Shown here one piece after another: positions 1 through 7,568 of a DNA stretch of 21,062 nt. The stretch comes from Oscillospiraceae bacterium (GTDB lineage Bacteria > Bacillota > Clostridia > Oscillospirales > Acutalibacteraceae). Positions within the stretch are counted from its first letter, which is position 1. Each line of letters opens with the position of its first letter. The position numbers were made by a program, and so were the translations under genes. The notes beneath the pieces were generated by a model, which saw nothing but the letters and a program-made list of their open reading frames with translations, did not search any database and was not told the DNA's origin. The stretch covers positions 1 through 21,062 of the forward strand of contig DPVM01000016.1 in assembly GCA_003526845.1 (NCBI GenBank), read 5' to 3'.

Positions 1-31
1 CAGTTGCTCTATCCAGCTGAGCTAACAGCGC
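1..31 (-). tRNA. Partial tRNA (5' half), possibly tRNA-Arg
   Basis: Read on the minus strand, this is the 5' part of a tRNA: a 7-nt acceptor strand (GCGCTGT), T8-A9, a D-stem GCTC/GAGC around a D-loop with GG, and the first bases of the anticodon stem (ACTG). The window edge cuts it before the anticodon, so the amino acid cannot be read. The D-arm resembles bacterial tRNA-Arg, but that is only a likeness. It lies 10 nt downstream of tRNA-Gly and is probably co-transcribed with it. Confidence 0.85.
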
Positions 32-41
32 GGGTACAAAA

Positions 42-115
42 TGGAGCGGGTGATGGGAATCGAACCCACGCGACCAGCTTGGAAGGCTGGGATTCTACCA
101 TTGAACTACACCCGC
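42..115 (-). tRNA. tRNA-Gly (anticodon TCC)
   Basis: A complete cloverleaf reads on the minus strand. The acceptor GCGGGTG pairs with CACCCGC (plus strand 46-52). The D-arm begins TAGTTCAATGG. The anticodon loop is CTTCCAA with TCC at plus positions 81-83. The T-arm contains GGTTCGATTCC, and CCA is encoded at 42-44. Total length is 74 nt, as expected for glycine tRNA with CCA. A strong promoter lies 17 nt upstream and a second tRNA follows 10 nt downstream. Confidence 0.98.
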
Positions 116-122
116 GTGTCGC

Positions 123-151
123 AACGGACATTATTATAACTAATGCCCGTT
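123..151 (-). repeat. Inverted repeat enclosing the tRNA promoter -10
   Basis: On the minus strand, an 11-nt arm beginning AACGGGCATTA is followed by a 7-nt loop and then TAATGTCCGTT. Pairing is complete with one G-U. The -10 hexamer spans the loop and the start of the second arm. No T-run follows on the minus strand, so it is not a canonical terminator, though it lies where read-through from the clpE-like gene would need to stop. Confidence 0.6.
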
Positions 152-161
152 GAAATGTCAA
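133..161 (-). promoter_or_regulatory. Sigma-A promoter of the tRNA-Gly unit
   Basis: On the minus strand a perfect -35 (TTGACA, 156-161) and a perfect -10 (TATAAT, 133-138) are separated by 17 nt. Transcription should start near 126, leaving a leader of about 11 nt before the tRNA. The spacer and -10 lie inside an 11-bp inverted repeat (123-151). Confidence 0.9.
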
Positions 162-180
162 GCCTTTTTTAGAAAATAAT

Positions 181-2499
181 TCAATTAATTTGTATTTTCA
201 AATCGTCATCTGCGGTAAGGGAAATTTTTTTAATTTCAATATCCTGATTGAAAACAATTGCGTTTGCGAGTTTTTCCTCGACATTGCGTCTGACAGCGTC
301 GCGAAGCCCTCTTGCGTTCTTCTTTGAGCCGTATGCCTGCTTTGCAAGGAAAACGGGCACAGTGTCGTCATAGACAAGTTCTATGCCCTTGTCCTTAAGC
401 GACGGTACAAGCTCATCGAGCATAAGAACGGCGATTTTTTGGAATGTGTCGAACGAAAGGTTTTTGAATATAACAATTTCGTCGATTCTTCCCAAAAACT
501 CGGGGCGCAAAAATCTTTCAAGTGCTTTCATTGTGACATCTTTTGTAATATCGTCCTGCGATTTGCCGAAGCCCATTGTGTTTTGGTCTGTCGAGCCGGC
601 GTTTGAAGTCATAATGATTACGGTGTTTTGGAAATTAACCGTTCTTCCCTGTGCATCTGTAATCTTGCCCTCGTCGAGTATTTGAAGAAGAATATTTAAA
701 ACATCCTTATGAGCTTTTTCAATCTCGTCAAACAAAATTACGCTGTACGGCTTGCGGCGCACCTTTTCGGTGAGCTGACCGGCATCGTCATAGCCGACAT
801 ATCCCGGAGGCGAGCCGATAATTCTCGAAACGCTGAATTTTTCCATAAACTCACTCATATCAAGGCGAATGAGGTTGTCGGGAGAGTCAAACAACGCATT
901 TGCAAGCTGTTTAACAAGCTCTGTCTTGCCGACGCCTGTGGGTCCTACGAAAATAAAGGACTGTGGGCGCTTTCTCGGGCTGATTTGGACTCTTCCGCGG
1001 CGCACTGCATCGGCAACCTTTTTGATTGCCTCGTCCTGACCGATGATATGCTTTTTAAGCTCGTCATCAAGAGTTGCAAGTTTTTTAATATCGCCCTGCT
1101 CCACCTTTGCGGCAGGGATACCCGTCCAAAGCGAGATGACCTTTGCAAGGTCTGCCTCAAGGACATGATTATCCTTTGCTTTTTCCTGAACTGACGGAAG
1201 TTTTTCATCAATTTGAATAAGCTGTGATTTAAGCTTTGTGATAAGTTCGTAATCAATCTCCTCGCCTTCCTCCGGCTCTGAAAGTTGGTCAATACGAGAG
1301 AGAAGATTCTCCTTTTTGGCAGTAAGAATTTGGCACTCGCTTATTGCCGGATTGCGAAGATTTGCACTTGTGCAAGCCTCGTCCAAAAGGTCGATTGCCT
1401 TATCGGGAAGGTAGCGGTCGGTAATAAAGCGCTCCGACATCGTGACAGCTTTATAAACAAGAGAATCGCTGATTTGCACCTTATGATAATCCTCATAATA
1501 TCCCTTAATGCCGAGAAGCATTCTGTAAGCATCGTCAATTGACGGCTCCTCGATTTTAACAGGTTGGAAACGGCGTTCAAGAGCGGCATCCTTTTCGATA
1601 TATTTTCTGTATTCATTAAAGGTAGTTGCGCCGATAACCTGAATTTCGCCGCGAGAAAGCGCAGGTTTGAGAATGTTTGCGGCATTCATTGTACCCTCGC
1701 TGTCGCCTGTACCGACAAGATTGTGCACCTCGTCGATAAAGAGAATGATATTACCCTCATGCTTTACTTCGTCGACAAGTCCCTTAATCCTGCCCTCGAA
1801 CTGACCTCTGAACTGAGTGCCGGCAACAAGAGCGGTTAAATCAAGCAAATAAATCTCCTTGTCGGCAAGTCTTGCAGGAACCTCGCCCTTTGCTATTTTG
1901 ATGGCAAGACCCTCGGCGATTGCTGTTTTACCTACACCCGGCTCACCGATTAAGCAAGGATTATTTTTAGTTCGTCTGCAAAGGATTTGAACAGTACGGT
2001 CAATCTCGGTTTCTCTGCCGATAATCTTGTCTATTTTTCCGTCTTTTGCTTTTTTTGTAAGATTGGTGCAATAGCTGTTTAAAAACTTCCTTGAATCGTC
2101 CTGCGACCTCTTGGAGCGTTTTTTACCCCTGCCCTTTTTGCCCTTTGAATCCTTTTCCTCTGTATCGGAATCATCGTTTGCGCCCATCATACCGCCGAAC
2201 ATATCGGCAAACGGCATTGTTTGAGCGCCGTCGGCGTTATCAGGATTGAACATTTCGCCCAAATCGCCGAAATCGAAATCCTGCATATTCTCCATAAACT
2301 GACTCATTTGCTCGGATGCTGTTTCAAGATCCTCATCGGAAAGGCCGAGTTTGTCAATCATTTGGCGAATGGGACCGATATTAAGCTCTTTTGCGCACTG
2401 AATGCAGTAGCCCTCCGGAGTAACCTCGTCGCCCTCCATTTTTTGAACAAACACAACGGCAGGTCTTTTGCCGCAGCGCACGCACATTTGATGTTTCAT
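181..2499 (-). CDS. clpE: ClpE-like AAA+ Clp protease ATP-binding subunit
   Basis: This is a Hsp100 unfoldase expected to feed substrates to ClpP in the cytoplasm. It has 772 residues and two AAA+ modules: Walker A GEPGVGKT (185-192) with Walker B ILFIDEVHN (252-260), and Walker A GPTGVGKT (519-526) with Walker B ILFDEIEK (588-595). A short middle region (about 390-445) separates them. An MGFG tripeptide-type loop (642-645) after TSNAGS could dock ClpP, and the FLGRID arginine region is at 668-673. Instead of the double Clp_N domain of ClpC, the N-terminus has two CxxC pairs (C6/C9, C32/C35), as in ClpE. A long acidic, Met/Gly-rich and then Lys-rich linker (about 56-137) follows. An AAGGAG site precedes the ATG. 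It is the last gene of the cluster, 19 nt after pgsA. ClpE is preferred over ClpC because of the zinc finger. Confidence 0.9.
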   Translation of the reverse strand: MKHQMCVRCGKRPAVVFVQKMEGDEVTPEGYCIQCAKELNIGPIRQMIDKLGLSDEDLETASEQMSQFMENMQDFDFGDLGEMFNPDNADGAQTMPFADMFGGMMGANDDSDTEEKDSKGKKGRGKKRSKRSQDDSRKFLNSYCTNLTKKAKDGKIDKIIGRETEIDRTVQILCRRTKNNPCLIGEPGVGKTAIAEGLAIKIAKGEVPARLADKEIYLLDLTALVAGTQFRGQFEGRIKGLVDEVKHEGNIILFIDEVHNLVGTGDSEGTMNAANILKPALSRGEIQVIGATTFNEYRKYIEKDAALERRFQPVKIEEPSIDDAYRMLLGIKGYYEDYHKVQISDSLVYKAVTMSERFITDRYLPDKAIDLLDEACTSANLRNPAISECQILTAKKENLLSRIDQLSEPEEGEEIDYELITKLKSQLIQIDEKLPSVQEKAKDNHVLEADLAKVISLWTGIPAAKVEQGDIKKLATLDDELKKHIIGQDEAIKKVADAVRRGRVQISPRKRPQSFIFVGPTGVGKTELVKQLANALFDSPDNLIRLDMSEFMEKFSVSRIIGSPPGYVGYDDAGQLTEKVRRKPYSVILFDEIEKAHKDVLNILLQILDEGKITDAQGRTVNFQNTVIIMTSNAGSTDQNTMGFGKSQDDITKDVTMKALERFLRPEFLGRIDEIVIFKNLSFDTFQKIAVLMLDELVPSLKDKGIELVYDDTVPVFLAKQAYGSKKNARGLRDAVRRNVEEKLANAIVFNQDIEIKKISLTADDDLKIQIN

Positions 2500-2518
2500 T
2501 ATAATATTAACTCCTTAA

Positions 2519-3178
2519 TCAGTCGTTGTTTTCGTTATTTATGTCTGAATTGCCTGCTGCCTTGTTTTCCTTGATTTGCTTAATAAATCCCGGAGCGTAG
2601 CCGAAAAGCGAAACAAAGGCAAGCACGGCGGAAATAATAACCATAATTGTTGTAACCGTATTTGGAAGCTGCTTAAAAATCCACACATTAACGAGCGGAC
2701 CGTCCGGCGAACCGATTGCTATAATTGTAATCATAAACACATAGAAAACAACTGTGGCAACCTTGCCCCAAATCTCGGCTGCTGTCGGGCGCAAACCCTT
2801 TGAAAGAAGAATTGCACCGCCGACAATCATAATCAACTCTTTAAAGATAAAGAGGAAGAATATGTATTTAACTATGCCGTCATTCTGCCAAAATTTAACA
2901 ATCAAAATAATAACGATTGCCATTTGAGAAAGTTTATCGGCGATTGGATCAAGAATTTTGCCGAGGTTTGACACCATATTGAATTTTCTTGCGATTTTGC
3001 CGTCAAAAACATCAGTGAGGGCGGCAACTATCATTGCGATGAACGCCCAAAGATACTGACCCTTGACAAACAGGACGGTGAACACGGGAATAAGCGCAAT
3101 GCGAATGAAGCAAAGCCAATTCGGTATTGTGTTCCAATTTGTGAAAAGATCTTTTACATTTTCTTTAAATTTACTCAT
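2519..3178 (-). CDS. pgsA: CDP-diacylglycerol--glycerol-3-phosphate 3-phosphatidyltransferase
   Basis: The predicted product is an integral membrane enzyme making phosphatidylglycerol phosphate from CDP-diacylglycerol and glycerol-3-phosphate, the committed step to phosphatidylglycerol. Its 219 residues carry the full CDP-alcohol phosphatidyltransferase signature DG-x2-AR-x8-G-x3-D-x3-D, with D56, D59/G60, G73, D77 and D81 in place. Several hydrophobic segments surround it (about 22-55, 87-120, 135-155 and 170-200). The C-terminus is Asn/Asp-rich and hydrophilic. A GGAGG site lies 5 nt before the ATG. Other CDP-alcohol transferases share the motif, but the length and the N-terminal NxPN-type start favour PgsA. 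Confidence 0.9.
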   Translation of the reverse strand: MSKFKENVKDLFTNWNTIPNWLCFIRIALIPVFTVLFVKGQYLWAFIAMIVAALTDVFDGKIARKFNMVSNLGKILDPIADKLSQMAIVIILIVKFWQNDGIVKYIFFLFIFKELIMIVGGAILLSKGLRPTAAEIWGKVATVVFYVFMITIIAIGSPDGPLVNVWIFKQLPNTVTTIMVIISAVLAFVSLFGYAPGFIKQIKENKAAGNSDINNENND

Positions 3179-3210
3179 AACGACCTCCGCTGTGAATTAA
3201 TTTTTGATTG

Positions 3211-3915
3211 CTAAAATGAAGTAATCAAATTAAATATGTTTTTATTATTAAACCAAGAAAGAATTTCGCTTGATTTTAAATTGACTATAAATTGATTTGA
3301 CTCCGAATCGCCGAACAGACTTAGCGCATATGCACAAACCGCAGCGATTGCGCAAACGGCAAGTGCCGCTTTGAGTGCGCCGAACAATGCGCCGAAGAAA
3401 CAATCCGCCCTTGTAACAGCCGCCTTTTTCTCTTTTTTGCGGCGGCGTTTTTTTGCACGCTTAACATAGTACATTATAACAGCGGTTGCACCGAAAAAAA
3501 CGATAAACACGGCAACAAACAGCGCTGCCTGAGTAAGAAACATTAATATCGGTTTAAATAAATTATCGAGAATCTCCTGCGAAACATTTTTGCTTGAAAG
3601 ATTGACGGATGAAATATCAAGAGAGCCTGCTATATCCTTCGGCAAAGCGTTTACTGCCTGCTGCAAATTTTCAAGCAACTGCGGTGCTTTGTCGGAGGTG
3701 ACGATTTTTTCATTTATGCGCTCAAGCGCCCTTTCTTTGACATAATCGTCATATACTGCCTGCGCCGAATTATCGCTGATATAAAAGCAAAGCGCAAAAC
3801 CAAACGCGTAGCGAACGAAATTGAGCACCGTTATGAAAAATCCCCTTTTCCATCCGCTGATAATATAGGCGACGATTATCAAAGCAAGCGCAACATCAAC
3901 ATAATTGACAACCAT
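3211..3915 (-). CDS. CvpA family membrane protein
   Basis: The 234-residue protein has the CvpA pattern. A first membrane helix begins within the initial dozen residues and is followed by SGWKRGFF, a family hallmark. A second helix (about 32-48), a long extracytoplasmic stretch (about 49-125) and further helices near 126-152 and 180-200 follow. A very basic cytoplasmic loop (KRAKKRRRKKEKK) separates the last two. CvpA proteins are linked to colicin V secretion and envelope stress in enterobacteria; the role in Firmicutes is unclear. The Shine-Dalgarno TAGGTGA overlaps the TAG stop of the upstream DUF5711 gene, suggesting translational coupling. Confidence 0.85.
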   Translation of the reverse strand: MVVNYVDVALALIIVAYIISGWKRGFFITVLNFVRYAFGFALCFYISDNSAQAVYDDYVKERALERINEKIVTSDKAPQLLENLQQAVNALPKDIAGSLDISSVNLSSKNVSQEILDNLFKPILMFLTQAALFVAVFIVFFGATAVIMYYVKRAKKRRRKKEKKAAVTRADCFFGALFGALKAALAVCAIAAVCAYALSLFGDSESNQFIVNLKSSEILSWFNNKNIFNLITSF

Positions 3916-3925
3916 AGCTTATCAC

Positions 3926-5113
3926 CTACTGTTTATCAAGAAGGTCGATTACCTTTTGGCGCGAAGCATAAACCCTTGACGAGAGCTTATGTACGCTTGT
4001 AACCGAATCGTCGCATTTATACGATTCGTTGCGCTCGCCCTTTGTGAGTGAAAAGACATCGACTCTGTCATTATACAAAACGCAGATTTCATTTGATGAT
4101 GACGAAATATATTTTGCCTTTTTATCAAGATTAATCGTTGTTTTGACATTACCCGACGGTCTTATATATTCAACCTTGCCGTTACTTGCGTTTTCATAAT
4201 CGGAATAAGCAACAACAAGCTCGTTATCATCGGTATAGCAATACGAAAGAGTGCTGATTGAGCCGTTTTTGTGGACATCGGTTTTATTTTTCAGCGATGA
4301 AATAACGGACACGGTATCAGTGCCGACAAAATACAAATCCGACGAATTTGCGAATTTGAGAGAAAGAACAGAGGTATTTGGATACGAAAATGATGCGGTT
4401 GATTTTTCGTCCGAAACATACTGTGTGAAAACTGTTGTCGTGAATGTTGCGTTTTTTGAATTGACAACGGCATAGGCAAGTTTTTTGCCTGACGGGTCGA
4501 TTGCGACGCTTACTATATATCCGTCATTAACATCAATCTCTGCCTTTTTCTTCAGCGATTTGTCATAAACAAAAAGTTTTGATTTAGTTTTGTCGCCGCG
4601 TGTTGCGTAAATAACAGCACCTTTTTTTGAAACATCAGCTGCTAAAATAGGTCTTTTTGCCGTGGTTTCGTAAACATTTTCCTTATTAGTGTCAAGACGC
4701 AGGCGATATGAGCCTTGGTCATAAAGGCAATTATATGTGCCGGCACATTTTAAAATCGGATTTGCGTAGCCGTGATTAAACGAATACAGTTTTTTCGCCG
4801 TTGCCGGATTGTAGACTGAATAGGAAACATCGGTAAGAACATTGAGCTTATCGCTGACAACATTGACACTGACATCCTTTGATGAGTCTATGCTCAGCGG
4901 ATACTCGTTTTCATCGGTGACAAGCGAAAGAGTGAAATTTCCGTTTGCATCCGTAAATCTGTTTTTAAGCGAAGCAAAATCAATTTCGCACACTCTCATT
5001 ATAATCAAAACGATAATGACGAAAATAAGCACTGCCCATATTATTTTTCTTGTTTTAGCCTCATTTTTACGACTGCGTTCCTTGCGCGCGTTTTTTCTTT
5101 GATTAGTCGGCAT
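3926..5113 (-). CDS. DUF5711-like membrane-anchored extracytoplasmic protein
   Basis: The 395-residue protein has a Lys/Arg-rich cytoplasmic N-terminus (1-23), one membrane helix (about 24-40) and a large extracytoplasmic part. The latter is rich in short beta-strand-like repeats with Ser, Tyr, Asp and Val, consistent with a beta-propeller-like fold. No lipobox or signal-peptidase site is evident, so it should stay as a type II anchored protein. Its architecture and position next to cvpA match the DUF5711 family of Clostridia, whose function is unknown. The family call is from memory of the pattern. The ATG lies inside the 3' end of truA (11-nt overlap) with a GGAG site in truA. Confidence 0.75.
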   Translation of the reverse strand: MPTNQRKNARKERSRKNEAKTRKIIWAVLIFVIIVLIIMRVCEIDFASLKNRFTDANGNFTLSLVTDENEYPLSIDSSKDVSVNVVSDKLNVLTDVSYSVYNPATAKKLYSFNHGYANPILKCAGTYNCLYDQGSYRLRLDTNKENVYETTAKRPILAADVSKKGAVIYATRGDKTKSKLFVYDKSLKKKAEIDVNDGYIVSVAIDPSGKKLAYAVVNSKNATFTTTVFTQYVSDEKSTASFSYPNTSVLSLKFANSSDLYFVGTDTVSVISSLKNKTDVHKNGSISTLSYCYTDDNELVVAYSDYENASNGKVEYIRPSGNVKTTINLDKKAKYISSSSNEICVLYNDRVDVFSLTKGERNESYKCDDSVTSVHKLSSRVYASRQKVIDLLDKQ

Positions 5114-5858
5114 TTTGAATATCTCCGTAATTAACCTTGTTTAAATACAATCCCTGCGGCGGCGCGGTTTTACCTGCCCTTTTGCGGGATTTTGAATTGA
5201 TGACATCGGCAAGCTCGCCGCTTTTGATTTTGCCCTCATTGACAAAAAGCAGAGTGCCTATCATAATACGCACCATATTGTATAAAAATCCGTCTGCCTC
5301 GACCTTGAATATGACTGTATCACCGTCGCGATAAACTTCGAAATTTTTAACTGTTCTTACAGTGTCCTCAACATCGCTTTTAATACTGCAAAAGCCCGAG
5401 AAATCGTGCTTGCCGATGAAAGCCTTTGCTTCGGCGTTAAGATACTCGGCGTCTATATGAGGATGATAATACAGCGCGTAATCGCTAAGAAAAGCATCAC
5501 GCGTATTGCCGTTATAGATTTTATAGATATATTCCTTAGATACAGTGTTGTATCGTGGATGAAAATCAAGCGAAACTTCCCTGCAACTCTTAACGGCAAT
5601 GTCCTTTGGCAAAAAGCCGTTGAGCGCACGGACAACGCTTTCGTTTTCAATCTGCATATCGGTATCGACACTGAGGCAATACATATTTGCGTGAACGCCG
5701 CTGTCGGTGCGTGAGCAACCTTTGACATCAAGGCGCTTGCCGAACAGCTTTTCGACGGCGTTTTGGAAAACTTCCTGCACGGTGACGGCGTTTTGCTGAA
5801 CTTGCCAGCCGTGATACGCCGAACCGTCATATTGAATTGTGAGCAGTAATCTTCTCAT
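5103..5858 (-). CDS. truA: tRNA pseudouridine(38-40) synthase TruA
   Basis: TruA converts uridines 38-40 in the tRNA anticodon stem to pseudouridine. The N-terminus reads MRRLLLTIQYDGSAYHGWQ, the usual family start. The catalytic aspartate lies in GCSRTDSGVHA (about D52 from this start). The C-terminal half has DFSGFCS and GFLYNMVRIMIGTL, as in TruA. The ATG at 5858 is chosen because it gives the standard N-terminus. An in-frame TTG at 5864, two codons upstream, overlaps the ecfT stop and would also work. Neither start has a strong Shine-Dalgarno, so translation is probably coupled to ecfT. ecfA1-ecfA2-ecfT-truA order is common in Firmicutes. Confidence 0.95.
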   Translation of the reverse strand: MRRLLLTIQYDGSAYHGWQVQQNAVTVQEVFQNAVEKLFGKRLDVKGCSRTDSGVHANMYCLSVDTDMQIENESVVRALNGFLPKDIAVKSCREVSLDFHPRYNTVSKEYIYKIYNGNTRDAFLSDYALYYHPHIDAEYLNAEAKAFIGKHDFSGFCSIKSDVEDTVRTVKNFEVYRDGDTVIFKVEADGFLYNMVRIMIGTLLFVNEGKIKSGELADVINSKSRKRAGKTAPPQGLYLNKVNYGDIQNAD

Positions 5859-5860
5859 AA

Positions 5861-6670
5861 TCAAACAATATTCTTGACAAAAATTTTTATAACGATTATT
5901 GCGGCGAAATACACGAGAACAACCGCAAGGGAAACATAATCGCGTGTATTAAGATGCATAACATTCATTTTTGTTCTGCCGTCGCCGCCCCTGTAACAGC
6001 GGCATTCCATAGCATCGGCAAGTTCGTTTGCACGGCGAAATGCCGAAACAAAAAGCGGAATAAGCACCGGAACAATCGCCTTGGCACGCTTTATCAGACT
6101 GCCGTTTTCCATATCTGCGCCCCTTGACTTTTGCGCGGCGGTGATTTTTTGCACTTCCTCGAGAAGAGTGGGGATAAAGCGCAGAGCAATAGTCATTGTC
6201 ATTGCGATTGCGTGAACATCGACTCTCAAATATTTAAGCGGTTTCATAAGCGATTCCATAGCGTCGGTAAGTGAGGTCGGTGTAGTTGTATATGTGAGCA
6301 TAAGACCCTGAACGACGAGAAATATAACCCTCATCGACATAAATATTGAACTGTAGATGCCGGCTTGTGTGATTTTCAAAAATCCAAACTCGACAAGCGG
6401 CTCACCGGTGCCGTAAAACAAGTTAAGCAACGCGGTAATGACAACAATAAGCACAATCGGCTTAATGCCCTTTAAAATGATTTTGAGGTTGATTTGCGAC
6501 AAAATCACAAGCATTACAGTTGCAACGGCAACAAGCGCGAGAGTAATAAAATTTTTGCCGATGAAATTTGAAATCATCAAAAGGAGCAGCAAAACTATTT
6601 TCATTCGCGGGTCCATTTTATGAAGGAGAGAATCGCCGGGCAAATACTGCCCGAATGTTATATTATTCAC
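5861..6670 (-). CDS. ecfT: ECF transporter transmembrane (T) component EcfT
   Basis: EcfT is the membrane coupling subunit of group II energy-coupling-factor vitamin transporters. It links the two ATPases to interchangeable S components. The 269-residue protein has about five to six hydrophobic helices. It also has the two short Arg-containing coupling motifs of the family: AAQKSRGAD (about 178-186) and MECRCYRG (about 221-228), the latter after ANELADA. It starts at a GTG and overlaps the ecfA2 stop by 8 nt, implying translational coupling and stoichiometric production. No S-component gene lies in the window. Confidence 0.93.
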   Translation of the reverse strand: MNNITFGQYLPGDSLLHKMDPRMKIVLLLLLMISNFIGKNFITLALVAVATVMLVILSQINLKIILKGIKPIVLIVVITALLNLFYGTGEPLVEFGFLKITQAGIYSSIFMSMRVIFLVVQGLMLTYTTTPTSLTDAMESLMKPLKYLRVDVHAIAMTMTIALRFIPTLLEEVQKITAAQKSRGADMENGSLIKRAKAIVPVLIPLFVSAFRRANELADAMECRCYRGGDGRTKMNVMHLNTRDYVSLAVVLVYFAAIIVIKIFVKNIV

Positions 6671-7541
6671 GGGCGAGGTCCTCCTTTATATCAAGCAGTC
6701 GATTATATTCATTAACAGCCTGCTCAATTGTATAAATATCGGTTTTACAATCAATCCCCATATCGTGAAGTCTGAGAAAAATATCAGTAACCTCGGGGAC
6801 ATTAAGCCCGATTTTTTTTAACTCTTTTCCTCGGGAATAAACGGCGTTGACCGAGCCGTCCATAGCGATTTTGCCCTTGTTTAAAACAAGCACTCTGTCG
6901 GCAACGGCGGCAACATCTTCCATTGAGTGAGAAACAAAAATAACGGTGTTGCCCTCTTTTCGCTGATAGTCGCGAACGAGGTTTAAAATAACCTGCCTGC
7001 CCTTGGGGTCAAGCCCTGCGCACGGCTCATCCAAAATCAAAACCTGCGGTTTCATTGCAATTATTGACGCAATTGCGACTCTGCGCTTTTGACCGCCCGA
7101 CAAATCGAACGGTGATTTTGATTCAAGCTCTCTTGAAATGCCGACAAAATCCATACTTTCGTAAACACGCTTTTTGATTTCGTCATCGGCAAGCCCCATT
7201 TGAGTCGGTCCGTAGGCTATTTCCTTAAAAATCGTTTCCTCAAAAATCTGATACTCCGGATACTGAAAACAAAGGCCGACGGCAAAGCGCACATTGCGAA
7301 TCTGCTTTCTGTTTTCCTTTGACCAAATATCATTTGAATTGACGAAAATTTTGCCCGAGGTCGGCTCGAGCAAGCCGTTAAAATGCTGAATAAGCGTTGA
7401 TTTACCGGAGCCGGTATGACCGATTATTCCGATAATTTCGCTTTTATCGGCAGAAAAATTAACATTTTCGATTGCGGCTGTTTCAAATGGAGTGCCTACA
7501 TTGTAGAGATAATTAAGATTTTCACATACTAAAATTGCCAA
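6663..7541 (-). CDS. ecfA2: ECF transporter ATPase EcfA2
   Basis: This is an ABC-type ATPase pairing with EcfA1. Visible motifs are Walker A GHTGSGKST, the Q-loop region FQYPEYQIF typical of EcfA2, the signature LSGGQKRR, Walker B VLILDEPCAGLDP and the switch SHSMED. The TTG at 7541 is chosen as start. It follows a clear GGAGG by 7 nt and gives the usual beginning MAILVCENLNY. An upstream in-frame ATG at 7559 would add six residues, but that stretch contains the ribosome binding site itself and the ATG has no Shine-Dalgarno. The gene overlaps ecfT by 8 nt and follows ecfA1 by 27 nt. Confidence 0.94.
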   Translation of the reverse strand: MAILVCENLNYLYNVGTPFETAAIENVNFSADKSEIIGIIGHTGSGKSTLIQHFNGLLEPTSGKIFVNSNDIWSKENRKQIRNVRFAVGLCFQYPEYQIFEETIFKEIAYGPTQMGLADDEIKKRVYESMDFVGISRELESKSPFDLSGGQKRRVAIASIIAMKPQVLILDEPCAGLDPKGRQVILNLVRDYQRKEGNTVIFVSHSMEDVAAVADRVLVLNKGKIAMDGSVNAVYSRGKELKKIGLNVPEVTDIFLRLHDMGIDCKTDIYTIEQAVNEYNRLLDIKEDLARE

Positions 7542-7548
7542 AGTTAAG

Positions 7549-7553
7549 CCTCC
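7549..7553 (-). promoter_or_regulatory. Ribosome binding site deciding the ecfA2 TTG start
   Basis: GGAGG on the minus strand lies 7 nt before TTG 7541. It sits downstream of the alternative ATG at 7559, which argues against that ATG. Confidence 0.75.
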
Positions 7554-7568
7554 GTGCATATAGCTGCA

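Noticed and set aside
123..151. Canonical Rho-independent terminator for the clpE-like gene
   Set aside because: The inverted repeat is strong but has no T-run on the minus strand and overlaps a consensus promoter. It is reported as a repeat instead.
945..1292. Minus-strand 115-codon ORF inside the clpE-like gene in another frame, and similar internal ORFs
   Set aside because: They are out-of-frame shadows of strongly conserved coding sequence, Arg/Ser-rich with no motifs.
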